64,000 nucleotides of DNA from Bradyrhizobium iriomotense (GCF_030160715.1 NZ_BSOW01000013.1:186001-250000); one strand, 5' to 3'; numbered from the stretch's first letter, positions 8,257 through 20,261 are shown. The notes: generated from the letters alone by a model not told the origin. Translations and numbers: made by a program.

Positions 8257-9762
8257 ATGTCTTTCGTCCTCGCCATCGATCAGGGCACCACCTCCTCGCG
8301 CGCCATCGTGTTTCGCAGCGATATTTCCATCGCGGCGACCGCGCAGCAGGAGTTTCCGCAGCATTTCCCGGCCTCGGGCTGGGTCGAGCATGAGCCGGAG
8401 GACATCTGGACCTCGACCGTGATGGTCTGCCGCGACGCGGTCCAGCGCGCCGGCGTCACGGCCAAGGACATTGCCGCGATCGGCATCACCAACCAGCGCG
8501 AGACCACCGTGGTGTGGGACCGCGCCACCGGCCAGGCCGTGCACCGCGCCATCGTCTGGCAGGACCGCCGCACCGCCGATGTCTGCTCGAGGCTGAAGGC
8601 CGAAGGCCATGAGCCAAGAATCTCGCAAAAGACCGGCCTGATCATCGACCCCTATTTCTCCGGCACCAAGGTCGCCTGGATCCTCGACAACGTCCCCGGC
8701 GCCCGTGCGCGGGCCGCGCGGGGCGAACTCATGTTCGGCACGGTTGATTGCTACCTGCTATGGCGGCTGACCGGCGGCAAGGTGCACGCCACCGATGCCA
8801 CCAACGCCTCGCGCACGCTGCTGTTCAACATCCACACCGGGGAGTGGGACGACGAGCTGCTCGAGCTGATCGGCGTGCCGCGTTCGATGCTCCCCGAGGT
8901 GAAGGATTCCTCCGCCCGCTTCGGCGAGACGACGGCCGACCTGCTCGGCGGCGCTATACCGATCTGCGGCATCGCCGGCGACCAGCAGGCCGCGACCATC
9001 GGCCAGGCCTGCTTCCGTCCGGGCATGATGAAGTCGACTTACGGCACCGGCTGCTTTGCGCTGCTCAACACCGGCACCACGCCGGTAGCCTCGAAGAACA
9101 AGCTGCTGACCACCATCGCCTATCAGCTCGGGGGAAAACGCACCTACGCGCTCGAAGGCTCGATCTTCGTCGCCGGAAGCGCGGTGCAGTGGCTGCGCGA
9201 CGGTATCAGGCTCATCAAGCACGCCGCCGAAACCGGCCCGCTCGCGGACCAGTCCGATTCCATGCAGAGCGTCTATCTCGTGCCGGCCTTCGTCGGCATG
9301 GGCGCGCCGTACTGGAATCCGCGCGTGCGCGGCGCGCTGTTCGGCCTCACCCGCAACACCGGCCCGGCCGAGTTCGCGCATGCTGCGCTGGAAAGCGTCT
9401 GCTACCAGACCTTCGATCTCTGGGCCGCGATGCGCGCGGACTGGCCGAGCTCGGAGACGGCGAGCGTCGTGCTGCGCGTCGACGGCGGCATGACTGCCTC
9501 CGACTGGACCATGCAGCGCCTCGCCGATCTCTTGGACGCACCGGTCGACCGCCCCGTGATCCAGGAGACCACGGCGCTCGGCGCTGCCTATCTCGCCGGC
9601 CTCAACGCGGGCGTCTATCCCGAGCCGACAAAATTCGCCGACAACTGGCGCCTCGAGCACCGCTTCAAGCCCAACATGAGCCAGGCGACGCGCGAGCGGA
9701 AACTCGCGGGGTGGGCGAGGGCCGTGAAGGGCGTGCTCGCGAGCGACGAGGGAGAGGGGTAG
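8257..9762 (+). CDS. glpK: Glycerol kinase
   Basis: A 501-residue FGGY-family kinase that phosphorylates glycerol to sn-glycerol 3-phosphate with ATP in the cytoplasm. Diagnostic segments are LAIDQGTTSSRAIVF at the N-terminus, ITNQRETTVVWDRATG (about residues 78-93), GTKVAWILDNVPG, STYGTGCFALLNTG, the FGGY core PYWNPRVRGALFGLTRNT, and DGGMTASDWTMQ near the nucleotide site. Length and motifs are full. The start is ATG 8257 (MSFVLAIDQG), and in-frame upstream codons run into repeat sequence. No glpD, glpF or regulator gene is adjacent, so it stands alone. Confidence 0.95.
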   Translation: MSFVLAIDQGTTSSRAIVFRSDISIAATAQQEFPQHFPASGWVEHEPEDIWTSTVMVCRDAVQRAGVTAKDIAAIGITNQRETTVVWDRATGQAVHRAIVWQDRRTADVCSRLKAEGHEPRISQKTGLIIDPYFSGTKVAWILDNVPGARARAARGELMFGTVDCYLLWRLTGGKVHATDATNASRTLLFNIHTGEWDDELLELIGVPRSMLPEVKDSSARFGETTADLLGGAIPICGIAGDQQAATIGQACFRPGMMKSTYGTGCFALLNTGTTPVASKNKLLTTIAYQLGGKRTYALEGSIFVAGSAVQWLRDGIRLIKHAAETGPLADQSDSMQSVYLVPAFVGMGAPYWNPRVRGALFGLTRNTGPAEFAHAALESVCYQTFDLWAAMRADWPSSETASVVLRVDGGMTASDWTMQRLADLLDAPVDRPVIQETTALGAAYLAGLNAGVYPEPTKFADNWRLEHRFKPNMSQATRERKLAGWARAVKGVLASDEGEG

Positions 9763-9779
9763 CAAGCCTCTCTCACCGA

Positions 9780-9924
9780 GTCGTCCCGGCCTAGTGCGCA
9801 ATTGCGCACTAAAGCATGATCCGGAAAAGTGTGAAGCGGTTTTCCGAAAAGATCATGCGCAAACAATAACCTAAAGCGCGATGACGATTCATCCTAATCT
9901 CATCGCGCTTTAGGCCGGGACGAC
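9780..9924. repeat. Composite nested palindromic repeat downstream of glpK
   Basis: Outer arms TCGTCCCGGCCTA and TAGGCCGGGACGACG enclose three further palindromes. The first is GTGCGCAATTGCGCAC (9794-9809), identical to 4164-4179. The second is a long imperfect one running from AAAGCATGATCCGGAAAAG to CTTTTCCGA..GATCATGC-like sequence. The third has arms TAAAGCGCGATGA and TCATCGCGCTTTA around 9873-9913. It looks like several small elements inserted one inside another. No gene is present. Confidence 0.8.
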
Positions 9925-10033
9925 GTGGAATAGTGGCTCGCGCTCGGCTCCATAGGAAACCGCCATAATCCTGCCCGACGGCCATTCCGAAATCCCCGCC
10001 GGCAAGATCGCCGCCATCGTCACTCATCTCGAA

Positions 10034-10558
10034 ATGACCGTGCGTCCACCGCGCCGTGACGATCCTCCCGGCGACTGGCGCCTGCGCAAGGTCGATCATC
10101 CTACGCTCGACTGGTATCGCGACCTTTATCGCCGCGTCGGCGAGGAGTGGTTATGGTCTTCGCGGGCGCGCATGAACGACGAAGGTCTCGCCGCGGTCAT
10201 CCACGCACCGGGAATCGAGGTTTACGCCCTGGTCCTGAACGGCCGCGATGAAGGCCTGCTCGAATTGGATTTCCGCGAGGCCGGTCAGTGCGAGCTGGTT
10301 TATTTTGGCGTCAGCGCAAGCCTCATCGGAAGCGGCGCCGCTCGCTTCCTGATGAACTGCGCGTTGGATCTTGCGTGGTCACGCGACCTCGGGCGCGTCT
10401 GGGTGCACACCTGCACCTTCGATCACCCGTCCGCAGTTGCGTTCTACCAGCGCTCCGGCTTCCGCCCGTTCCGCCGCCAGATCGAGATCGCCGACGACCC
10501 GCGCCTCGACGGCACGGTGCCACGGACAGCGGCGAAGCATGTGCCGATCATCGAGTGA
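10034..10558 (+). CDS. GNAT family N-acetyltransferase
   Basis: A 174-residue acetyltransferase of the GCN5 family, transferring acetyl from acetyl-CoA to an unknown amine. Motif A-like sequence GSGAARFLMNCALDLAW stands where the acetyl-CoA pyrophosphate loop is expected. VWVHTCTFDHPSAVAFYQRSGFRPF is the usual C-terminal strand, helix and strand with the Asn/His-Pro and AxxFYxxxGF features. The frame stays open upstream to 9956 and encodes a plausible N-terminus (LPDGHSEIPAGKIAAIVTH). An AGGAAA site at 9954-9959 is placed for an ATA codon at 9965, not for ATG 10034. The true start may therefore be a non-ATG codon at 9965-9971 (about 195 residues). Convergent or co-directional partners are absent. 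Confidence 0.8.
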   Translation: MTVRPPRRDDPPGDWRLRKVDHPTLDWYRDLYRRVGEEWLWSSRARMNDEGLAAVIHAPGIEVYALVLNGRDEGLLELDFREAGQCELVYFGVSASLIGSGAARFLMNCALDLAWSRDLGRVWVHTCTFDHPSAVAFYQRSGFRPFRRQIEIADDPRLDGTVPRTAAKHVPIIE

Positions 10559-10573
10559 TAATCGGCGATCCGT

Positions 10574-10603
10574 GGCCCGGATGAGCGCAGCGATATCCGG
10601 GAT
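10574..10603. repeat. Short CCCGGATGAGCGCAGCGATATCCGGG repeat
   Basis: A short imperfect palindrome: CCCGGAT, then about a dozen bases containing GAGCGCAGCG, then ATCCGGG. It lies 15 bases after the GNAT stop codon. The same design, with GCGCAGCGAAGC in the middle, recurs inside the repeat at 18255-18424. It may act as the GNAT transcript end, but no U-rich tail follows. Confidence 0.55.
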
Positions 10604-10647
10604 CATTCTGAGCAAGACTTTCCCGCATGTCGCTACGCTCAAGCGGG

Positions 10648-10975
10648 CTACGGCGCTGCGACGCGCTCAAAACACCTCCTGCTTCCCAGCGAAAACCCGT
10701 GCTGCATGGCGTTGAAGCAGGTCAACCCCGTCTGCTCCGACCGGCACGTGAATCCCGCGCGCTGCCAGATTTCGCCATGGGTCACCGGCAGCGTCGCGTC
10801 CATCACCGTGTCGCCGGCACAGATGTGCCCCGCGCTGCCCTTTGCGTCATCTCGAAGGCATGGCCCCAGTCGAGCTCGCAATCGGCGGGGCGGTGCGGGC
10901 GCGTCTCCATCTCCATGAGGTCGCAGCGGAGCACGGCTTGTCCGTTGTCGCTTGTTGCAGCCGGTGCAATGCTCC
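10648..10975 (-). pseudogene. Broken DUF6636-type secreted protein gene
   Basis: On the minus strand the C-terminal half of a cysteine-rich secreted protein is recognisable in two frames. The first piece (about 10970-10850) reads DNGQAVLRCDLMEMETRP then PADCELDWGHAFEM. The second (about 10846-10648) reads AKGSAGHICAGDTVMDATLP, GEIWQRAGFTCRSEQTGLTC and HGFSL. Adding one base near 10846 joins them into a normal DUF6636-like order (RCD, CxLDWG, CAGDT, FxCxSxxxGxTC, HGFxLS). An in-frame TGA just upstream and the lack of a signal peptide or the N-terminal half show 5' truncation as well. It is therefore inactivated twice. The neighbours are the GNAT and GST genes, both on the other strand. Confidence 0.75.
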
Positions 10976-11058
10976 CTTTCCAAGATTTTTCTTGTCAGGC
11001 GCGCGTATTGGCGATGAACTGGCCGGCCCTGCCGGATCTACGAGAAAGAGCGCAAACC

Positions 11059-11688
11059 ATGTTTTTGATCGGCCAGTATGATTCTCCCTTCGTCCGTCGT
11101 GTCGCGATTGCGCTGAAGCTTTATGGCATCGCCTTCGAGCGCAGGCCGTGGTCGACCTTCGGCGATGCCGACAAGATCGCCCCGTATAATCCCTTGCGCC
11201 GCGTGCCGACGCTGGTGCTGGACGACGGCGAGGGATTGATCGAGAGCACGATCATCCTCGACTATCTCGACGATCTCGTCGGACCCGAGAAAGCGATGCT
11301 GCCGCGCGCGGGCGCGGAGCGGCGGCGGCACTTGCGCATCTGCGCGCTGGCGAGTGGCCTCGGCGACAAGGCAGTCAGCCTGCTCTATGAGCGCGTGCTG
11401 CGGAAAGAACAGCTCGCGCTGTGGGTCGAACGCTGCCAGGCACAGATCGCCGACGTGTTGAAGGTGCTGGAAGCCGAGCGCGCCAAGGTGACGACGCCGT
11501 ACTGGCTCGGGACGCGCATCGGCCACGCCGACGTCGTAGTCGCCTGCGTCGTCCGCTTTACCCGCGAAGCGCATCCGCAGCTCTTCGATGCCGCGCGCTA
11601 CCCGGCCCTCACGGCACATGCGGACCGCTGCGAGGCACTGGCGCCGTTCAAGGAGATCGTCCAGCCCTTGGCGCCGCCGAAGGGATAG
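11059..11688 (+). CDS. Glutathione S-transferase family protein
   Basis: A 209-residue soluble GST. The N-terminal thioredoxin-like domain begins MFLIGQYDSPFVRRVAIALK, with the candidate catalytic Ser in DSPFVRR, and continues to NPLRRVPTLVLDDGEGLIES, which contains the cis-Pro and the Glu-Ser glutathione-binding pair. The C-terminal helical domain follows, with IGHADVVVACVVRF at the N-capping box position. The start is ATG 11059, where the fold begins; the open frame upstream overlaps the DUF6636 pseudogene. Substrate unknown. A repeat and then metH (convergent) lie downstream. Confidence 0.88.
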   Translation: MFLIGQYDSPFVRRVAIALKLYGIAFERRPWSTFGDADKIAPYNPLRRVPTLVLDDGEGLIESTIILDYLDDLVGPEKAMLPRAGAERRRHLRICALASGLGDKAVSLLYERVLRKEQLALWVERCQAQIADVLKVLEAERAKVTTPYWLGTRIGHADVVVACVVRFTREAHPQLFDAARYPALTAHADRCEALAPFKEIVQPLAPPKG

Positions 11689-12037
11689 GCCTTCCTTCTT
11701 CCCGGAGGAGGCGAGTTGGTCTGCCGCGGCTTCGCCCCTTGCTCAGTCATTGCGAGCGCAGCGAAGCAATCCATACTGTCTCCGCGGAAAGATACTGGAT
11801 TGCTTCGCTGCGCTCGCAATGACGAGCTTGTGGGAAGCGCGTCCCACACACTCGGTGTCATCGCCCGCGAAAGCGGCGATCCAGTTCGGCAGGCCGATCG
11901 CATGTCCCGCGATGATGGTATATTACCCCTGATTTGCCCGACGGGTCAAACTAATTTCGCTAAATCCGCAATTCGTCATCCGGCAGCCGATCGCCTTTGC
12001 ATGGGGTTGTTTTTCAGATTTTGGTGGGGCGCCGAGT
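11689..12037. other. Intergenic region between convergent GST gene and metH
   Basis: This 349-base gap between two convergent genes contains no gene I can support. It holds the inverted repeat at 11746-11824, half of an RPE-like element (GTCATCGCCCGCGAAAGCGGCGAT, about 11858-11881), and a small imperfect palindrome TTTGCCCGACGGGTCAAA (11933-11950). The last 60 bases before the metH stop are T-rich on the plus strand. No convincing intrinsic terminator for either gene is visible. Confidence 0.6.
11746..11824. repeat. Palindromic repeat, CATTGCGAGCGCAGCGAAGC family
   Basis: A nearly perfect inverted repeat. The left arm is GTCATTGCGAGCGCAGCGAA then GCAATCCA; the right arm is TGGATTGC then TTCGCTGCGCTCGCAATGAC. 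About 20 bases separate the arms, and these contain the small palindrome TCTCCGCGGAAAGA. It is the short form of the element at 5480-5602. Confidence 0.85.
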
Positions 12038-15910
<3,873 letters not shown>

Positions 15911-15913
15911 AGC

Positions 15914-16849
15914 TTACGCCGCCTTCTGCGCGCTCTTGGCGCGAATGCCGAGCAGATGGCTGATCGCGAACACGAGATCGGCGCGGTTCATGGTGTAGAA
16001 ATGGAAGGTGTCGACGCCGTGCTTGGCGAGCTTGTGCACCTGACCGGCGGCAACGGTCGCCGCGACGAGCTTGCGCGTCTCCGGATCGTCGTCGAGCCCA
16101 TCGAACTTCTCCGCGAGCCAGTTCGGCACGCTCGTGCCGGCGCGGGTGACGAAATTGCGGGCCTGCTTGAAATTGTGCATGGGCATGATGCCCGGCACGA
16201 CCGGAATCTCGATGCCGCGGGCGCGGACGCGATCGAGGTAGCGGAAGTAGAGGTCGTTGTCGAAGAAGACCTGGGTGATCGCGCGCGTCGCGCCTGCATC
16301 GACCTTGGCCTTCAGCGTGTCGATGTCGGCGTCGAAGTCGCGGGCTTCGGGGTGCTTCTCCGGATAGGCGGATACCGACACTTCGATATCGGCGTGCCGC
16401 TTCTTGATGCCGGCGACGAGCTCGGCGGACGTCTGGTAGCCGTCGGGATGGGTGGCGTAGGGCGTGCCGATGCCGCCGGGCGGGTCGCCGCGCAGGCCGA
16501 CGATGTGGCGGACGCCGACCTCGTGGTAGCGGTCGACGATCTCGTCGATCTCGCCGCGCGATGCGCCGACGCAGGTGAGATGCGCGGCCGGCAGCAGCGA
16601 GGTCTCCTTCAGGATGCGCGCGATGGTGGCGTGGGTGCGCTCACGGGTCGAGCCGCCCGCGCCATAGGTTACCGAGACGAATTTCGGCTCCAGCGGGGCG
16701 AGGCGATTGATGGTCTCCCACAGGTTCTTCTCCATCTCCTCGGTCTTGGGCGGAAAGAACTCGAAGGAGATCGCCGGACGCTTGGCGAGGTGCCCGTCTT
16801 GCCCATTGTCTTGCCCGTGATATGGGGCAGGCATCGTCGGCTCGGTCAT
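15914..16849 (-). CDS. metF: 5,10-methylenetetrahydrofolate reductase
   Basis: A 311-residue FAD-containing TIM-barrel enzyme that reduces methylene-THF to methyl-THF, the methyl donor for MetH next to it. Recognisable segments are ISFEFFPPKTEEMEKNLW with the catalytic Glu, VTYGAGGSTRERTH, LTCVGASRGEI, GLRGDPPGG, and ITQVFFDNDLYFRY. I chose ATG 16849 (MTEPTMPAPY), preceded by GGAG at a workable distance. An in-frame ATG at 16984 would add 45 residues without similarity to the family. metF and metH are co-transcribed. No SAM- or SAH-binding riboswitch was recognised in the leader. Confidence 0.95.
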   Translation of the reverse strand: MTEPTMPAPYHGQDNGQDGHLAKRPAISFEFFPPKTEEMEKNLWETINRLAPLEPKFVSVTYGAGGSTRERTHATIARILKETSLLPAAHLTCVGASRGEIDEIVDRYHEVGVRHIVGLRGDPPGGIGTPYATHPDGYQTSAELVAGIKKRHADIEVSVSAYPEKHPEARDFDADIDTLKAKVDAGATRAITQVFFDNDLYFRYLDRVRARGIEIPVVPGIMPMHNFKQARNFVTRAGTSVPNWLAEKFDGLDDDPETRKLVAATVAAGQVHKLAKHGVDTFHFYTMNRADLVFAISHLLGIRAKSAQKAA

Positions 16850-17236
16850 GGCGCCACTCACTCCAGGTCTCTTCGCAACTGCGGCAGGTTTAGCTTGGGA
16901 AGCGCTAAGATAGGCCAAACGCGGCGTTCTCGACAGCCCATTGCCGATGGGAAATGGCCCACTATCGTCGACAATATTGGCCATTTTTCGATATCTGTGA
17001 TTTTGGTGGGAAGTAGGTAAAACGATAAAATATACGTATTATCAATTAATTATGTGATCTTTGGGTTCCGATCGTCTTGAGCATATCGGGTGGGCAGTAT
17101 GAAGACCGAGTGATTGGCGTTCGCAGAATCCCACCACTATCCAATCAACTCCGGGGCCGTCTCGCCCCCAGCACACGTCAGCTCTGCTCCATCGGGCCAT
17201 TGCCGCCTCGACGCGGCGCACTACCTTGAACCGGCC
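16850..17236. other. Divergent intergenic region between metF and the flavin monooxygenase gene
   Basis: This 387-base gap must hold both promoters. Bases about 16985-17080 are strikingly AT-rich compared with the rest of the window (runs such as AAAATATACGTATTATCAAT and the palindrome AATTAATT). The stretch 16850-16984 is an open but unlikely N-terminal extension of metF. The last 120 bases before the monooxygenase are of normal composition. I see no gene and no riboswitch fold I can defend. Confidence 0.5.
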
Positions 17237-18253
17237 ATGATCCCGCTCTCCGTCCTCGATCTCTCCGTCGTCACGTCAGGCACAAAGCCCGCGGCGGCGC
17301 TGCGCAACAGCATCGACCTTGCGCGCCATGTCGATCAACTCGGCTATGTCCGTTACTGGCTTGCCGAGCACCACAACCTCGCTTCCGTCGCGAGCCCGGC
17401 GCCCGATGTCATGATCGGGCAGATCGCGGCGGTGACGAAGCACATCCGCGTCGGCTCCGGCGGCGTGATGCTGCCCAACCACGCACCTCTGGTGGTCGCC
17501 GAGCGCTTCAAGATGCTGGAGGCGCTGTTTCCCGGCCGCATCGATCTCGGCCTCGGCCGCGCGCCCGGCACCGACGGTGCCACAGCGTACGCGCTCAGGA
17601 GCCGGCTCGACCGCCGCGAGGGCGACGATTTCCTGGAGCGGCTGCACGAACTGATCCTGTGGGAGACGCGCGAATTCCCCTCAGGCCACCCCTATAACAA
17701 CGTCGTGGCGATGCCCGACGACACGCCGCTGCCGCCGATCTGGCTGCTTGGCTCCAGCGACTATTCGTCGGAATTGGCAGCCCAGGTCGGCATGGGCTTC
17801 GCGTTCGCGCATCATTTTGCGAGCCATGATGCGATCGACGCGATGGTGCATTACCGCAACCGTTTCCAGCCGTCCGCCTGGCGCGCGACGCCGCACGCAA
17901 TTCTCGCGGTGGCCGTTGTCACCGCGGATACCGACGAGGAGGCGGAAAAGCTCGCCTCGTCCTTCGACCTCAATCGCCTGCGCCGCGACCGTGGCCAATA
18001 TCTGCCGCTGCCGAGCGCGGAAGAGGCGCTCGCCTATCCCTACACGGACGCCGAGCGCGCCTCGATCGCCCGCAACCGTTCGCGCCTGTTCGTCGGTAGC
18101 CCAGCGACCGTGCAGCAAAAGCTCAAGCCGCTGATGGACGCGAGCAAGCCGGACGAGCTGATGGTGATCACCGCGGTCTACGACCACGAGGCGCGGAAGA
18201 AGTCGTATTCACTGCTGGCGGATGCGTTCGGGCTGGTGAAGCAGGCCGCTTAG
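17237..18253 (+). CDS. Luciferase-like (LLM class) flavin-dependent monooxygenase
   Basis: A 338-residue TIM-barrel flavoprotein of the bacterial-luciferase family (the MsnO8/YhbW-like branch), which uses reduced FMN and oxygen on an unknown substrate. Evidence: the start MIPLSVLDLSVVTSG, then GYVRYWLAEHHNLASVASPA with the AEHH motif, RIRVGSGGVMLPNH-like sequence (HIRVGSGGVMLPNHAPLVVA), PGRIDLGLGRAPGTDG, and PPIWLLGSSDYSSELAA. The length is normal. The start at ATG 17237 is the beginning of the barrel's first strand. It is single, divergent from metF and convergent with pheA. The metF neighbourhood does not reveal a substrate. Confidence 0.85.
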   Translation: MIPLSVLDLSVVTSGTKPAAALRNSIDLARHVDQLGYVRYWLAEHHNLASVASPAPDVMIGQIAAVTKHIRVGSGGVMLPNHAPLVVAERFKMLEALFPGRIDLGLGRAPGTDGATAYALRSRLDRREGDDFLERLHELILWETREFPSGHPYNNVVAMPDDTPLPPIWLLGSSDYSSELAAQVGMGFAFAHHFASHDAIDAMVHYRNRFQPSAWRATPHAILAVAVVTADTDEEAEKLASSFDLNRLRRDRGQYLPLPSAEEALAYPYTDAERASIARNRSRLFVGSPATVQQKLKPLMDASKPDELMVITAVYDHEARKKSYSLLADAFGLVKQAA

Positions 18254-18254
18254 A

Positions 18255-18424
18255 TCGTCGTCCCGGACAAGCGCAGCGAAGCGGAGCGCAGATCCGGGAC
18301 CCACGCGCGAGCGCTTGCGCTCGTCGCGATAGCCACAGGAAGCTGTTTGGCGAAGACTGATAACCATCATCTCGCGTCACAACCTCTCCGTGGGCTTATG
18401 GGCCCCGGCCTTCGCCGGGGCGAC
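18255..18424. repeat. Dispersed palindromic repeat between two convergent genes
   Basis: The left part, TCGTCCCGGACAAGCGCAGCGAAGC..GATCCGGGACCC, is a hairpin and the right part, GGGCCCCGGCCTTCGCCGGGGCGAC, is another. The outer ends are complementary. A further palindrome, GCGCGAGCGCTTGCGCTCG, lies inside. It sits between the convergent monooxygenase gene and pheA and may act as a barrier to read-through in both directions. Confidence 0.75.
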
Positions 18425-18426
18425 GG

Positions 18427-19284
18427 CTAGTCCAGTTTCTCGCTGAACGTCGCGCGGAAGGGATGGCCGGGATAGACGCCGACGATGCGGAATTCCCGCG
18501 AGAAGAATTTCAGCTCCTCGAGCGCGAAGGCGAGCCCCTTGTCGTCGGGATGGCCGTCGACATCGGCGTAAAACTGCGTCGCGAAGAAATTGCCGTCGAC
18601 CATGTAGCTTTCGAGCTTGGTCATGTTGACGCCGTTGGTGGCAAAGCCGCCCAGGGCCTTGTAGAGCGCGGCGGGTAGGTTGCGCACCCGGAATACAAAA
18701 GAGGTGACCAGCGGGCCCGAGCCCTGCGCGGCCCACTTCGCCTCGCGGGCCAGCACCACGAAACGCGTGGTGTTGTGGGCCTCGTCCTCGATGTCCTCGG
18801 CGAGAATGTCGAGGCCGTAGATCTTTGCGGCCAGCCGCGAGGCGATCGCGGCAACGCTCTTGTCCTTGCGCTCGGAAATGTCGCGCGCGCTGCCGGCGGT
18901 GTCGGCCGCCACGATCGGCTTGACGCCGAGCTTGCGGATCACGCGCCGGCACTGGCCGAGCGCATGCACGTGGCTCTCGACACTCTTGATGTCTTCGAGC
19001 TTGGTGCCCTTCACCGCCATCAATTGATGGCGGACCGGCAGAAACCACTCGCCGATGATGAAGAGGCCGGAGGCCGGCAGCAAATGATGGATGTCGGCGA
19101 CGCGTCCCGCGACCGAATTCTCGATCGGGATCATGCCGAGATCGGCCTCGCCCGAGGAGATCACCGACAGCGCGTCCTCGAAGGTCGCGCACGGCATGGG
19201 CTCGGCGTCGGGATAGGCCTCGTCGATGGCGATGTGGGAATTGGCGCCAGGCTCGCCCTGGAATGCGATTTTCATCTTGCTCAT
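18427..19284 (-). CDS. pheA: Prephenate dehydratase (monofunctional)
   Basis: A 285-residue enzyme that converts prephenate to phenylpyruvate in phenylalanine synthesis. The PDT catalytic domain covers about residues 4-185 (IAFQGEPGANSHIA, GMIPIENSVAGRVADIHHLL, and the NTTRF motif near 172, whose Thr is catalytic). The ACT regulatory domain is about 195-275 (TSFVFRVRNLPAALYKALGG, NMTKLESYMVDGNFFATQFY). The ESRP Phe-binding motif of enteric enzymes is replaced here by ESYM, which may alter feedback. No chorismate mutase domain is fused. It follows kdsB by 21 bases on the same strand, so the two form an operon. Confidence 0.93.
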   Translation of the reverse strand: MSKMKIAFQGEPGANSHIAIDEAYPDAEPMPCATFEDALSVISSGEADLGMIPIENSVAGRVADIHHLLPASGLFIIGEWFLPVRHQLMAVKGTKLEDIKSVESHVHALGQCRRVIRKLGVKPIVAADTAGSARDISERKDKSVAAIASRLAAKIYGLDILAEDIEDEAHNTTRFVVLAREAKWAAQGSGPLVTSFVFRVRNLPAALYKALGGFATNGVNMTKLESYMVDGNFFATQFYADVDGHPDDKGLAFALEELKFFSREFRIVGVYPGHPFRATFSEKLD

Positions 19285-19305
19285 GTCGGGCCTTGTAACA
19301 GCGGC

Positions 19306-20046
19306 TCAGGATTTGGAAAGGATGCTGCGCGCGGTCTCTAGGTCCGCCGCGGTGTCGACGCCGCGGGGCACGGTATCGACAATGGTAAAGTCGATGCGCA
19401 TGCCGGCCTCCAGCGCCCGGAGCTGCTCCAGCTTCTCCTGCAATTCCAGCGGCGAGGGCGGCAGCGACACGAACCGCTCCAGCGCCGCGCGGCGGTAGGC
19501 GTAGAGGCCGATATGGTGGTAACGCGGTCCGTCCCCGGTAGGGGCGGTCGCGCGGGTAAAATACAGCGCGCGCATGCGCCGGCCGCCGAGCGAGGTTCCC
19601 ACCGCCTTCACCACGCTGGGGGCGAGGTTCTCCTCCTCGGTATGGATTTGCGAGGCCAGCGTGGCGATGTCGACGGCGGGGTCGGCCAGCGGAGGCAGCA
19701 CGTCGCGGATGTTCTTGATCGAGATCGTCGGGAAATCGCCCTGGAGATTGACCACGATCTCCGCCTTGCCCTCGGGATCGAGCTTCTGCATGGCCTCATG
19801 GATGCGGTCGGAGCCCGACGGATGCTCGGGGCGGGTCATCACGGCGACGCCGCCATGCGCGGTGACGACGTCTGCGATCTCCGGCGTGTCGGTCGCGACC
19901 GCAACCCGCCCGATGGCCGCCTCTTCGGCCCGCCGCAACACGTGCACGATCATCGGCAGCCCGGCGATGTCCTTCAGCGGCTTGCCGGGTAGGCGGGTGG
20001 CCGCCATGCGGGCCGGGATCAGCACTAAAATACGGGGATCGGTCAT
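19306..20046 (-). CDS. kdsB: 3-deoxy-manno-octulosonate cytidylyltransferase (CMP-KDO synthetase)
   Basis: A 246-residue nucleotidyltransferase that makes CMP-KDO for the LPS inner core. Typical motifs are ILVLIPARMAATRLPGKPLK at the N-terminus (nucleotide-binding Arg/Lys), VAVMTRPEHPSGSDRIHEAM, IVVNLQGDFPTI with the metal-binding Asp, and YHHIGLYAYRRAALERFV. It is the first gene of kdsB-pheA. Divergent cycM lies 215 bases away, and that gap must contain both promoters. The gap is GC-rich with no recognisable operator. Confidence 0.94.
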   Translation of the reverse strand: MTDPRILVLIPARMAATRLPGKPLKDIAGLPMIVHVLRRAEEAAIGRVAVATDTPEIADVVTAHGGVAVMTRPEHPSGSDRIHEAMQKLDPEGKAEIVVNLQGDFPTISIKNIRDVLPPLADPAVDIATLASQIHTEEENLAPSVVKAVGTSLGGRRMRALYFTRATAPTGDGPRYHHIGLYAYRRAALERFVSLPPSPLELQEKLEQLRALEAGMRIDFTIVDTVPRGVDTAADLETARSILSKS

Positions 20047-20261
20047 CCTGTTCGAAGGCCTGGACGGCGCGGATTCCGCGCCAAGAAATGGGTGGGGACG
20101 GGGTGAAAGCCGGGCCGTTTATACGGGTTGCCAGACCCCGGGCAAACCGATATCTCAATGTCAAAACTCGGGGGGATGATAGGAACGTTCGATTCTCCCG
20201 AGGCTCGTCCTGGCGGCCGCTCGGGTCGCTTTCCTTCATGCGGCGTGGGGCCTGATCCGAC

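Noticed and set aside
16850..16984. 45-residue N-terminal extension of MetF from ATG 16984
   Set aside because: The family begins near ISFEFFPPKTEE. The extension has no similarity and lies next to an AT-rich promoter-like region; ATG 16849 has its own ribosome-binding site.
16850..17113. SAM- or SAH-responsive riboswitch in front of metF-metH
   Set aside because: I looked for the conserved cores and paired elements and found none convincing. Covariance-model search (Rfam) of this region would settle it.
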